From Gnetum montanum (taxonomy: Eukaryota; Streptophyta; Gnetopsida; Gnetales; Gnetaceae): a stretch of DNA of 64,000 bases. This document shows, in pieces, positions 34,211 to 45,199 of this stretch. Every line of letters starts with the position of its first letter. Positions within the stretch are counted from its first letter, which is position 1. Where the stretch lies: positions 59,481-123,480 of the forward strand of contig MNCI01007655.1 in assembly GCA_015680685.1 (NCBI GenBank). Direction: 5' to 3'. The translations under genes and the position numbers were made by a program. The notes under the pieces are model-generated. The model did not search any database. It was not told the origin of the DNA and saw only the letters and a program-made list of their open reading frames with translations.

Positions 34211-35800
34211 ATGGCTTTTTCAACTACTGCTCCCAATGCCTTCAACATGGAAGTTCCCTTCAACGTTGAAGACCCCATCACGGTTCAAGGCACCACTAGT
34301 GCCAAACAACCACTGAACCCGATACCGGAAACATGATGATCTCTCAGAGTCCAAAACTAAGGACCTGAGGGATTGACATAGCAACATGTGCATTAGAGCT
34401 TCCTCTATGCAAAGGTGCAGGAAAATCTGCCCTTGGATTTACACGAGCTGAAAGAAAAACACAGCTTCGAGTTTGCTTACTACAATGGGAAGGAGTTTGT
34501 CCCTATTCCCGGTGTTTCGTTACCTTTAACACAAGCGTACCAAAGGTTTTTAGACTAAAAAATCCAGTTGGGTAGGCTTAGGGAGCAATAGGACACAGTG
34601 TCCAACCAAGATGACACTTTCCAAGATGGGCAGGAGGAACTCGATTCCCAATCGGATGAGGGAGGTCCAACCGGTCCCGCTCCTGTCCCTCATACCCAGT
34701 CCTTCTGGGCTAAGCCATCTTCTCTTATCGCTTCCTTTGTAATTATGCCTATGCTTCCACAACCCGTGATTATGGCCACTATGGGTAGCCACGCCAATCC
34801 TACGGGGGGGAACATCCTCTTTCACCTGCAACTACTATCCCTTTGCTGACTATTCAGCAGTCTATTCCTGTGGCACATAACATGCCAATTATGGCTACCC
34901 TACCACATGTTCATGCCATACTGACTTCGCAAAGATACATGACTTCTTCCTCTAGTCCTACATTCATGTCAGTTTCACCCACTGTGGTGGGCCCTAGCCC
35001 GTCCACATGGTGGGCCCCATTTGCTTCTCTACCTACCCCGCAATTGTCGCAAATGTCTCATTTCGTGCACTCTCAAATACACCAAGCCTCGCAGTTGACA
35101 CAACCTAACACGAGGTTATGGTATACGCTGTTGACGACACAAGTAGTCTACTAGGAAGCCTAACCTCATCAAGTCTAAACTGTACTATCTCACTCCTCGC
35201 TCTCTTAGTCAAGCCTTCGACCAGACTAAGAGCATACAAGACGCGGCCGAGGTAAGTAAAGACCCGACCTACCTTGCTTACAAAAGCACCTTTGCAAAGA
35301 AGAACAAGGGTAAGACCCCAACAACCACAGTGGCTACTATGGCAACCGAGGCCAAGCCCAAACCTAGCAATGAAAGTAGCAAGAATAGCAAGAAATCAAC
35401 CACACAAGCGGCTAAACCTGCACCCAAATCGGGCCACATGCCACAACCTATTGCACCTATGCCTAAAACATCTGCACAATCCAAATCTAACTTTGAGTGC
35501 AAAGATCGCTCAAAGTACACTCCATTGCCTCTAAAGCCTTCAAACCTTCTGAAGAAACTGCTAGCAACGAGATACATCCAACATAAGCAGATGTCTAAAG
35601 AGGCAAACGTGAGACATCAACGCTACTGTGAGCTCCTTAGGAATCCCTCCTTGGCCCTACCCAATGAGCCTCTGGTTCCTAGGGGTTTCAGGCTAGGCAA
35701 GTTTTGTGACTACCACCAACAATGTGGTCACAGCATGGATTATTGTCTATCATTACAGGACAACATCCAAAGTTAATCGACCTAGGGAAACTGGTGCTGG
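34211..35800 (+). pseudogene. gag: T2 gag
   Basis: The start ATG at 34,211 gives MAFSTTAPNAFNMEVPFNVE. Blocks in order: a partly frameshifted N-terminal domain (LDLHELKEKHSFEFAYYNG region, 34,435-34,500), a Pro/Ser/Thr-rich segment (34,600-35,150), a deletion at about 35,155 that removes the capsid core, and a Lys-rich linker (35,290-35,470). Last is a zinc knuckle CDYHQQCGHSMDYC at about 35,707-35,748, the C-x-x-H-x(4)-GH-x(4)-C form typical of this plant lineage. Stops and a frameshift are present. Confidence 0.75.
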
Positions 35801-36469
35801 ACGAAAGCAACCTAGTGCACCCTGAAAACGAATATATGTATGTCTACAAAAATCCCCTTAACACCAACAATGCTAGTTAGGTCATCAACACTATCAACAT
35901 TGATAGTGATCCCTGGCAACCCTGGTAGCCATTCGTGGTTCGCATGCCTCAGTGTAGTGCACCAGCACCACCAACGGTTGGTAAGAGCTCATAGCAGCCG
36001 TTCGTCCTAAAAGTCCCACCACAGGCATCCACCTTTACGCCACCTGTCAGTGGAGCCACGTGGCCCCGATAGTTAACACCTTTAGCTCCATTCATCATCA
36101 GGGGGCTGACACCTTCGATGGCCCCTATCTCATGAAACAAAGCTGAACAGCCTCCCCCTCCCCCCCTGCAAGGTGAGAATTCCACTTGGCGGGTGAGACG
36201 TCGAAGGAAAATACCATCCAGGGTATCCCCAAGCCCACGTCTTTGCCCCTTGCATCTGCATCTTCACCCCCAAAGACGAAGGTCGACATGACCACGCAGC
36301 CTGCATCACCCTGCTAACAAGGATCTGAACCCCAATCCGAGGTCACCTCTCCTCGGGAGATTCATCTTTGGGATGAATCAAAGAAGAGGAAAACATTAAA
36401 CAAGAGGACGGCCAAGACTCTTTGGATGCCCTCACCTAGGTCAAGCAAGCTCTAAAGCAGAAAAATGCT

Positions 36470-37333
36470 ACACTGAGCTTGTACGACCTGATCATGACAA
36501 CTATACCCCACTGCAAGGCTCTAATCTGCATGTTAACAGCGATTCCAGTCGATGAGAACATGCCAGCCGAAGAGGAAGCGATCCATTTACTCATGCTTCC
36601 CTCTGTACCCGTAGAGTCCGTGACACCTCGATTGACTTTCAGTGACAATGCCATTAGGGAAGATCTCGAAGGAGGTTAGGTGACTATGGTGCCTCTCTTC
36701 ATCACAATTCAGGTCAGCCAACACCAGATCCAAAGTGTACATGTTGATGATGGGGCCACCACAAATGTCATTCCCTTCCCTATTGTGGACAAGTTGGGAT
36801 TAGTTGACTAGATCAAACCCACAACAACATCGTGTCTGAGTTTCTTCAACGGGGAATGCATCTTGGTGAAAGGCACAGTTCACATAGACTTCATAGTAGG
36901 GGACCAGTTCCACACAGATGCGATATTCATTGTGGTCGAGGAAATGCCTAGGTTTAACCTGATCTTGGGAAGATCATGGTTAGCACAACTTAGGGCTATC
37001 TCCTTGCCTATACACCAGGAAATCCACTTACCATACGCAGGTAGGGAGGTGGTGATCCGTGGTGATGAAGTAGCGATGCAAGCAATCAGTAGCATAGGCA
37101 TGGAGTAGGGCTTAGAGGTCACAACCTTCGAGAGTGAGGCACCTACTCATATATGCATTAACCATCCAATGGAAGGATCAACTCAACAAGCCGACTCCCA
37201 AATCAAAAACGCATGGGTTGAGTTTTCCTTCCAAGCGGAGGGTAATGATGTGAACGAGGGCCCTGGCAAAACACCTCAGCCTTACGTTCTGATTAATCCA
37301 TGTTGGGTCAAGAGGTAGCTACGCATAGCATAG
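36470..37333 (+). pseudogene. T2 protease
   Basis: The upstream block LSLYDLIMTTIPHCKALI matches the pre-protease sequence of plant Tat/Ogre polyproteins. The active-site region at about 36,738-36,780 reads VHVDDGATTNVIPFPIVDKL; the family has D-(N/G/D)-G-(S/A). The flap and C-terminal block (36,863-37,108) includes PRFNLILGRSWLAQL. The frame ends at TAG 37,331-37,333, the same place as in T1; an earlier TAG at 37,316 is a Gln codon in T1. Reverse transcriptase does not follow directly: the antisense gene intervenes. Confidence 0.8.
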
Positions 37334-37630
37334 CAACCCTACTGCTTCCTACCCAGTCACCATATTCTCGTACATTTGCTGCTTCTTTACTTTGTTAGCA
37401 TGTTGTCTTTTGGGCATGCTACGTTGTGGCCCGAAATGGCCTAAAACTATCATCATCACTTTTTACTTTAATAACGTACTATCCCTCTCAGCAATGGCTT
37501 GAAATGACCTAAAACTAGCATTGTTTTTGTTCGCTCTGTTAAAGTTTAATCCTTTTGGCATATTACGCAATGGCCTGCAACGGCCTAAAATTAGCAATGA
37601 CTCGAAATGACCTAAAACTAGCATATGAAA
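37334..37630. repeat. GGCCTAAAACTA motif copies, T2 (left of antisense gene)
   Basis: Copies of (C/T)CCGAAATGGCCTAAAACTA lie at 37,430, 37,495, 37,570 and 37,600, oriented like the T1 copies relative to the element. The first 90 bp after the protease stop contain only GCATAGCATAGCAA-type words. Confidence 0.7.
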
Positions 37631-37694
37631 GCATGAAAATTTTACATGATATGCAAGCTAACGCAAAATCAGTTTCTTTTCTGAAGTGTTCCAC

Positions 37695-37700
37695 TTTATT
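37695..37700 (-). terminator. Polyadenylation signal of the T2 antisense gene
   Basis: AATAAA on the minus strand lies about 100 bp after the stop codon at 37,800-37,802. The same arrangement is present in T1 (24,749). Confidence 0.6.
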
Positions 37701-37799
37701 CAAAACTTACACCTATTGGCAATGTTTGCAAAAATTTCAAAACTTCAATGTTTGCAAAAATTTCAAAATTTCAAAAATTTCAAAAAAAATCCCATGCTT

Positions 37800-40700
37800 T
37801 CATGGGTTGTCTCTGTTTGCATCATCCTCACTGTTTGCCTCTGCTTCATCTGCTTGTGCATCATCCTCCCCAGCATTGCCTTCTACAAATGCGGGTTCTT
37901 CATTCCCTCCCTCTACAAGCCTCGCATCCTCATCTGAAGCATACATCTTAGGAATGAAGTAATCAGTTAGGGCAAGTTAGGGCAACAAACACAAACTATA
38001 ACATGACACGAGCATCTACACAGTAAAGTGACTAACTTGAGAGGTTCCCATGTCGGTCTCAAAGGGTATCCGATCTAGACCAAGCTCAAGGCGACACCAA
38101 ATCTCCTCTGTCGTGATGTCCATCCAACGCCTGTCGCTAGGTTCAGCATTTGCAGCTGTGGCTCTCTCCCTTTCCATGGTTGTCCATATTAGAGGTCCTA
38201 GGGAAAGGGAGGCGGTTGTGGTCTCTCCTGTAGGAAGGTCCACTTTCAAGTCAGGAGATTCCGTAACCTTCACATGCTCTTTGAACTTAGTGTAGGCCTC
38301 AGAAGCATCGATGGCATTCACGAATGCTTCATACGTGAATGCTTCCATAGCAGCGTCTTTGTATAGTTTTCGATGGGTGTCATTCTCCAGCTTGTACACA
38401 TGTTTGTGGTTTCTCTGGGTTTGCCCTCATTCAAAAACCTTGGCACTAATATCTTTCATGTCTTGGTACTTCTGGGTTAGCAACTCCATCTACATTTTTT
38501 GTTCGATTATCTCGCGAGTGGACTCAATGTTCTGAAGAACGATAGTAAAAAACCTAGCGTAGTCATCTATAGCCTTGCGCCAGTCCTTAGCATCAGGATT
38601 ATGATTTACAAGGAACTTGTTCCTCGACCTGAGATCCTCCACATCAACGACCAGTTTGGCCTCTCTTTGCTCAGCCTTTTGGACCCATTTCCACAAGTCC
38701 TCATTGACATGCTTGTACTCCCACAGAGAGCATGCTGAGTGCAAGATGCACTTGTGAGCCTCATCGAACACGCGATGAGGCACTTGGGTCATGTCAGGTA
38801 AGAGTGTAGGCATGGTGCCAACTTTCATGGGTTGTGCCAGGTTCCATTTGAGCCGAGAGGCTGCGTCAACACAAAGATCATAGCAATCGCGTTAGCATAG
38901 CAAAATCAACAAGCTCAAAATTTTTTATCGTAACAAAATAAGAGCATTTAATACTACTACTTACCCATGTCAGGGTCTGCCTATTGAAGGCATTAGATCA
39001 TGTCATCGACAAGTCCCTGCATGAATACAAACTTTTTAGGGATCTCAGCCCATGACTCTGCATGAATCGGAGGGGGTCCTACGGCATCAACAGTAGCACC
39101 TGTTACATGACTAAGCATATTAGCAATGGCCAAAATGGACTACAATAAGGCAAATGTATCACTGAACTCACCAGCGTCCAGCTGCAATCTTTCTTCTTGT
39201 TGATGCAAGACAATGGTGGTAGCCCTAGTGGAAGGCCTTGCCAAGTCCATACGAGCCCCTTCCTCATGTGCTGGTGCCTTTCCTTTTAGGAGAACAACAT
39301 CTTTTTTATTCAAGGGAGGTGTCTCTTTTGATAGAAGGCTCCCTAATGACTAGAGCCCCTACCCTAGAAACAGGAGCTCCCTTATTTTTGACTAGGGCCC
39401 TTTCCTCTGAGATTGGGACCTCCGCATCTTTATTCATCGCCCTCGTTCGAGGGGCAGAAACTTCTTCATCACCTTCTTATTCTTCTTCTTCTTCCTTTGC
39501 TAGCAAAAAAGGCATGTTTGCGTCAATCCAAAGAAAATTAGCTCAAAGCATATGCTACGCTACACTACACTACCTAGCGCAGCATAGCGTAGCAAAAAAT
39601 AGCAAAGTAAGCATCACACGAAAACATTTACTAATGGGGGGTTGCGTCCTCTGCATCTTGAACCGTAGTCTTCATCCCTCCTCCTCCTCCACATGAAGGG
39701 TTTCCCTAGTTGGGGGAGGTCTCTTCCTCCGCAACTCCTTGGGCACAGTCTCAGCTATGAGATGTTCCCCCCATGTCACGCTACTGGCTATAACAGGGGG
39801 CATCTCTCCCATGCTGTCTTGGCCAGGAATGCTGCAAGCCACTAGACCTTTGGTCATTACAGACAACGACTTCGCAACCACTTCTAGGAGGTCTTGGGCT
39901 CACATGGTCTGGAGGATTTGGTGAATCCATGGCTTTGGAATCTAGTTGCGATCTCGCATGGCCGAAGTTCCATCCTCTTGAACCACCAGAAACTCTGCAA
40001 AGTGCTTCAAACAACCTATGTAGAAGGCATAGTGTATGTTGGAGCGGGACTCCATTTTTTCACAGAGTCCCAAAATCTCAGCCTACAAGCCCTTACATAG
40101 GAAGTTGGCCCAGTTATAATGGGCCCCTTCTTCGATAACCTCCCATATTATCTAGGCCTATTCAAGCCCCAGGACCTTCCCTTGGGTGAGCAATCAGGGG
40201 AATGCATGGGCACAAAAGACCAGGTAAATCTCCATGGTGGGTCCATTCTTAAGCTTATTCATGGAAAACCATTTTCGCTCCTTAAAGAGCCGCAACCACT
40301 CCTCGATATCCTACTTCATAAGGGTCAACTCCTACTTGCGCCTCAACCCTATGGGGATGCTATTGGTAGGAACACCGAACAGGTCCGTAAACAGCTGGTC
40401 ATTGATTTCAATGACCACCCGCATGCCCCGTACGCACGTGCGACAATGGCCCACCCTCTCAGAAAAGGAGTTAACCAGGGAAAGCATCTTGGCAGCCAAA
40501 ATGAATGGATTTAGGGCCATGAACAGATCCATAAGCCCTACCTTTTGAACGTTCTTGACCAAGGAGTCCGAGGGCCTCTAGTCTAACCAGCATTGGCTCA
40601 CTACTACTTCACCGTATTTGAAGTAGATGCTTGCCCCCTGCGTCTCAGCAGTTACCACCATCACCTCCTGGGGCTTCTTTGCCCCTACAATAGTTTTCAC

Positions 40701-42187
40701 AAAACATGCTTAGCATAATGACACAGAAAATACATGGATTGCAAAAACACTTAAGCATGCGACACTTACTGTTTGACCCACTAGGTCTATATGGTAACGG
40801 GAACGACGGGAGTTTAGCCATCATAGCCTTTTGAACCGTGACCAGCTTGAAGGGTTCTTCCCATTCCTTGTCCAACCAACCCTACTCCTTACACTGATTA
40901 TAGAAAACATAAAACATGCCTGGGTAGGTATGGTATTCTCCCCCGCACTGACTGATCACACCCGCTCACAGGTTCTTAGCAGAAGAGAACTCCTGTAGGG
41001 CTAGCTGTGTTGTAGCCAGCAGACCTGATCGGTCGTGAACCCCATCATCATTGATAAAGAACCTACTGACAAACACATACTCTTAGCATTTGGCAAATAT
41101 GGCTAGCGTTGCACAACACAGCGGAGCAAGGTTGCAAAACTCACCCGCCAAGATAGTAGATAGTCCCCTGTGGGTTCTGAAAGCACGTTGCCATGTAACA
41201 TGCAAGGAATAGTGTGTTGTACTGGTGGTAGTAGCTGTATTTAGGCATGTCCCAAATCTAGGCTAAACACCTTAACCCTATTGATCATTGGCTAGATCCC
41301 TCTCCTTGCCTATCGATGATCACCCCGTTGGTAAAAAATCTCAAAATGTTGTGACTTGCCCCAGGCAGCATGGTTTCTATTATGCTGGATGCCTCCACCT
41401 CCTCTAGGGAGGACCAAACAATCACACTAGAGTGGTCAAGAAGGAATTGCAAGAAGTTCCGTGCCCCTTTTCTGAACCAGACCCCTTACTCTCCCATGCA
41501 TATCTAGGGAGGAGGGGCGTTTGCCACAAGTCTGCTCACATGGCACAAGACCCCTCTAATGTCCAAAATGATCAACCTGGACCTCGACCCCACCCTGCAT
41601 GATGCAATCAACGAATCTTAGCATCATACTTAAAGGAAATACATGCACAACATAGCAACGTCTAGTAATCCATGTACATAGCGTAGCATAACCCTCTGTC
41701 CGTACACAGCATAGCAAGGGCATAAAATCCTAGCGTAGCAAGAACATGCAAATGAGCCTAGCGTAGCAACAAAACAATTGATAATAAAACACATGTCGTG
41801 CATGGCCTAGCCCGCAACTTAAACTGCCCCAGCCCCCATGGTTATGACAACCATGGCAGTGGTGGTTTCAGCAGCCTGGCATGAAACGATGACGTAACGT
41901 TTATGCATCTGCCATGACCAAAACGGTGATAGTGGTGATGCAAAGTCTAAACTGACGTGACCACAAAAAAAAACATAGACAACCAAGAATGAATGAAAAA
42001 CAAATAGGACTTAAAATAAGAGTAGAGAACAATAGAAAACGCAAAAACAAAGAAGCAAAGGAGACATAGCAGCTTACTAGGTCAACGGTGTGCTCTTCCG
42101 TGCTGCAACGCATGCTTGTGGTGCACACCCTAGGGTCTTCTTTGCCTCCTCAACCCTTGCAAGTGCTAGATGAGTCTTAGGAGCCAT
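37800..42187 (-). pseudogene. T2 antisense gene: eight exons, 991 codons, FCP1-like plus transposon-like domains
   Basis: Exons on the minus strand: 42,187-42,078; 41,594-41,310; 41,270-41,145; 41,062-40,770; 40,684-39,632; 39,099-38,965; 38,860-38,037; 37,946-37,800. Lengths 110, 285, 126, 293, 1,053, 135, 824 and 147 total 2,973 bp, exactly 991 codons, and the phase carried over every junction agrees with the open frame of the next exon. Introns are GT-AG except intron 2, which starts GC (T1 has GT). Residues 1-37 are MAPKTHLALARVEEAKKTLG and on; about 43-170 FCP1/NIF-like; about 280-620 a domain with VGLMDLFMALNP, VRGMRVVIEINDQLFTDLFG and WANFLCKGL, plant transposon-protein-like; 668-942 charged and helical (REAKLVVDVEDLRSRNKFL); 943-990 very acidic, ending ANRDNP. 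In-frame stops (for example codon 136, TGG to TAG) make this copy a pseudogene. Its function is unknown. Confidence 0.75.
41145..41594 (-). other. FCP1/NIF-like domain encoded by T2 exons 2-3
   Basis: Residues 43-53 are RLIILDIRGVL (family: hydrophobic strand then D-x-D/N-x-(T/L)-L). About 70-95 are GVWFRKGARNFLQFLL followed by SVIVWSS. Residues 150-165 are NTLFLACYMATCFQNP, with the N-T-L to N-P spacing of the family's last motif. The nucleophile-position Asp48 remains, but the second Asp is Arg50 and the DD of the last motif is Ala-Cys. T1 shows the same replacements at these sites apart from Asp48 to Glu, so loss of catalysis predates the split of the copies. It is presumably derived from a host CTD-phosphatase-like gene. 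Confidence 0.65.
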
Positions 42188-42339
42188 TGTCTTGCTTGCA
42201 AATTTACACCTTTTGCTGCAAAAAACTCACCTTACTAGTTGAATAACACAATTGCTTCGTGCTCTGAAATCGCCTTGTGCTCTGATGAGGGCTCTATGCT
42301 CTTACGATGAAAATGGAAAAATTGCCAGGGTTTAACCCC

Positions 42340-42346
42340 TATTTAT
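42340..42346 (-). promoter_or_regulatory. TATA-like box of the T2 antisense gene
   Basis: The minus strand reads CCATAAATAGGGGTTAAACC, 153 bp upstream of the ATG at 42,187. It is conserved with T1 (20,935-20,941). Confidence 0.6.
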
Positions 42347-43090
42347 GGTCGTAAGGACAACATGGGAAAACTTGCCTCTCTCTTTCTCCGATTAATGCGG
42401 AGCGTGTGATACAAGGTAGCATGCTCACCACGACATCGTAGCACTATTAGCATTAAAGCCTTGACACGCTTCAAGCTAGCTACTTGGCTTCCCGAAAATA
42501 AAAAAAATATATTTTTTTTTGGTTAAGGTTCCGAAAAGACCTTAAACTGGTAATCCTAACAATCGCAATACGCACCGGTCCGAAAAGACCTTAAACTAGC
42601 AATAAACTAGCAGTTTCGACCTATTACATTTGCGGTCTATAATGATGTTAAACTAACAACATCGCATGCTTACATCAGCGATTTTCGCATCTTCTTTCAC
42701 CTGGGTAGTGTCACAATTTCTAGTGGTTTCGTGTTTTCATATCTGCAGTTCATATTTTCACATTAACGGTTTGGCATTTCTCATGCTCGCAACTTCCTGT
42801 TTTGCATACTATTATTTTGCATGTTAAGATTTCGCATGTTGTAATTTGGCAGTCCGAAATGACACTAAACTAGTAGTTTGGCATTTTCATATCGAAAGTC
42901 ATGCAACTTCACACTTTACATCAACAGTTTTACACCTTTAGTAGTTTAACGCTCTTGTGTCTTGGTGGTCCGCCATGACCTTAAACTGGAAAACTTGCAA
43001 TCTTTACATCATCACACTTCGCAAGTTGCATCTCATAGTTGCTTTACAAATTTTCATTACACACAATCTCTACCAACAGATGCCTCTTAA
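42347..43090. repeat. Antisense-gene upstream region with repeated CTTAAACT motifs, T2
   Basis: There is no coding sequence. GGTCCGAAAAGACCTTAAACT-type and GTCCGAAATGACACTAAACTA-type motifs occur at about 42,530, 42,580, 42,650, 42,855 and 42,970, the same family as in T1 20,380-20,760. Short phrases TTTCGCAT, TTTGCAT and CATATTT recur between them. Homology with T1 ends at 42,942, where T1 is cut off. Confidence 0.7.
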
Positions 43091-43266
43091 CCAAGCTTTC
43101 ATCTTATGATGGCAAGTCGAGCAAGAGATGGGAATCCATCATGACCTTTCCACACCTTTAACATTAGCAGGGCCACAAGGCAAACTCGTGAGACAGTTGA
43201 ACCCTGATATGATCGACTGGGGGTTGACCACAACTAGCACCGTAGTAGTCCTAGAAGCATCCCTAG
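43090..43266 (+). pseudogene. T2 protease-RT linker region
   Basis: An open frame reads WQVEQEMGIHHDLSTPLTLA, then LVRQLNPDMIDWGL up to the gap. Its position just upstream of the reverse transcriptase fits the start of the second ORF. I do not recognise a specific domain. Confidence 0.4.
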
Positions 43267-43496
43267 NNNNNNNNNNNNNNNNNNNNNNNNNNNNNNNNNN
43301 NNNNNNNNNNNNNNNNNNNNNNNNNNNNNNNNNNNNNNNNNNNNNNNNNNNNNNNNNNNNNNNNNNNNNNNNNNNNNNNNNNNNNNNNNNNNNNNNNNNN
43401 NNNNNNNNNNNNNNNNNNNNNNNNNNNNNNNNNNNNNNNNNNNNNNNNNNNNNNNNNNNNNNNNNNNNNNNNNNNNNNNNNNNNNNNNNNNNNNNN
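43267..43496. other. Assembly gap (230 N)
   Basis: By position it should contain the N-terminal part of reverse transcriptase; the visible sequence resumes at FPLPSIDQLID. Confidence 0.95.
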
Positions 43497-45180
43497 ACTT
43501 CCCACTTCCAAGCATTGATCAGCTCATCGACACCACAGCTAGCCATGCTCTGCTATCCTTCATGGATGGTTTCTCCAGATACAACCAAATCTGCATTAAC
43601 CTAGAGCACCAATTGTCAACAACCTTCATGACCCCATGGGGAACCTTCTGCTACACCATGATGCCCTTCGAGCTCAAGAATGCTGGAGCAACTTACCAGC
43701 GAGCCATGACTTATATTTTCAGTGATTACATCCTAGAAACATTAAACGACTACGTGGATGATATAGCAGTCAAGTCCAAGGAGGTGGCTGATCACCCACA
43801 TGATCTAGGGGTAGTCCTCAAATACTGTCAAATGCACGACTTACGCCTCAATCCTAAGAAGTGTGTCTTTGGGGTGAAAACTGGACACATGTTAGGATTC
43901 GTAGTATTAGAGGTTGGAATACAGGTGGACCTTGACAAAGTTAAGGCCATCGTCAACCTAGCACCTCCCACAAACCTTAAAGAGTTACATAGTTTGCAAG
44001 GTAGAGTGCAATTCATTTGAAGGTTTATAGCAAGGTTGACCGACAAGTTACACCCCATGCAACATCTTCTGAAGAAGGGACTTAACTTCGAATGGACAAT
44101 CCAGTGTCAACAAGCCTTCGACAACCTGAAGAAGAAACTCTCACACCTCCTAACTGTGCATCCACCACAAAGGGATAAACACTTCTTTATCTACCTCACC
44201 ACCTCTGACACATCTATCACAACACTGCTATGTCAGAAATGAGACGACGGTTCTGAGATACCAGTGTACTACCTGAGTCATGTGCTAATAGCGCATGGGG
44301 AAAAATACAACGAAGTGGAGAGGAATTGCATGGCCCTAGTGTTCGCACTAAAAAAGTAGCAGCATTTTCTGTTCCATAGTACAACCAACATCATTTGCAA
44401 AAGTAATATACTCCAGGCTATCACTAACAATTTATATGAAAGTAGCAGGATAGCCCGATGGAAGGTAATAACCATGGAGTTCGATCTAAGCTATGTAAGT
44501 CAATCATTGACAAAGGGTCAAGCCATAACAACCCAGCTCATAGCTTCGCCAGTCGACGACCAGGCAACCATAGACTCCAAATTCCTAGATGAATACGTTA
44601 GCAATGTCCACATCGTCCCATCGCATTTTGAAGCCACCTTACATTTCGACAGTGCCTCAACCACACGAGGAGGTAGCACCGTTGCCATAATCACGTTCTC
44701 TTCTGGGGAAATGCATCCATCCACTTATCGATTTGCGTTCCCTTGCACCAACAATGTGGCAGAATATGAGGGGCTACTCAGAGCACTGTGCATACAACAC
44801 CTAGTAGTCCGGGGAGATTCACAACTAGTCATGAATCAAATCACCGAGGTCTACGCTTGCAAATCTATGCACCTGCAACCCTACTGCGACCTAGCAAAAA
44901 TCCTACTTAAGAAATTTACAACCATAGATGTGCAACACGTGCCACATAACAAAAAAATTGTGGTAGACACCTTAGCTACCCTTGCGCTAAACATTCCATC
45001 ACATTCCCTGGCAAACCTACCAACCTCTATCATACAATGTGCAGAGCCTATCACTCAGGTGGAACACGTGGCATCTGTCGATGCTGCGGATACCCAGGAG
45101 TGGTATGCCAACATTAAAACTTATTTACAACATGGTGAACCCCCAGGTGGATTGACATCTGCCTAGAGAGATGTAATCCG
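43497..45180 (+). pseudogene. T2 reverse transcriptase with two RNase H domains
   Basis: The RT part begins FPLPSIDQLIDTTA, MDGFSRYNQI and TPWGTFCYTMMPFELKNAGA, and carries the catalytic YVDD at 43,751-43,762. The first RNase H (about 44,140-44,480) contains VYYLSHVLIAHGEKYNEVE. The second, archaeal-type RNase H (about 44,560-45,010) contains LHFDSAS, NVAEYEGLLRAL and VRGDSQLVMNQITEV, so the Asp, Glu, Asp catalytic pattern is retained. Stops at 44,020, 44,240, 44,357 and 45,165 interrupt the frame, mostly where Arg, Trp or Gln would be expected. Two RNase H domains identify the Tat lineage. Confidence 0.85.
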
Positions 45181-45199
45181 TAAGCGTGCCCGGTAATAC

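Noticed and set aside
20341-42942. Inverted repeat explained as a chimeric fold-back of one molecule
   Set aside because: The arms differ by numerous substitutions, small indels, a solo LTR insertion and different leader-repeat numbers, which a fold-back artefact would not create. The N at 20,340 still leaves the outer end uncertain.
37334-43090. Antisense gene as a one-off nested transposon in T2
   Set aside because: T1 has the same gene in the same position with matching exon lengths, and no terminal inverted repeats or target duplication were seen at its edges, so it belongs to the family.
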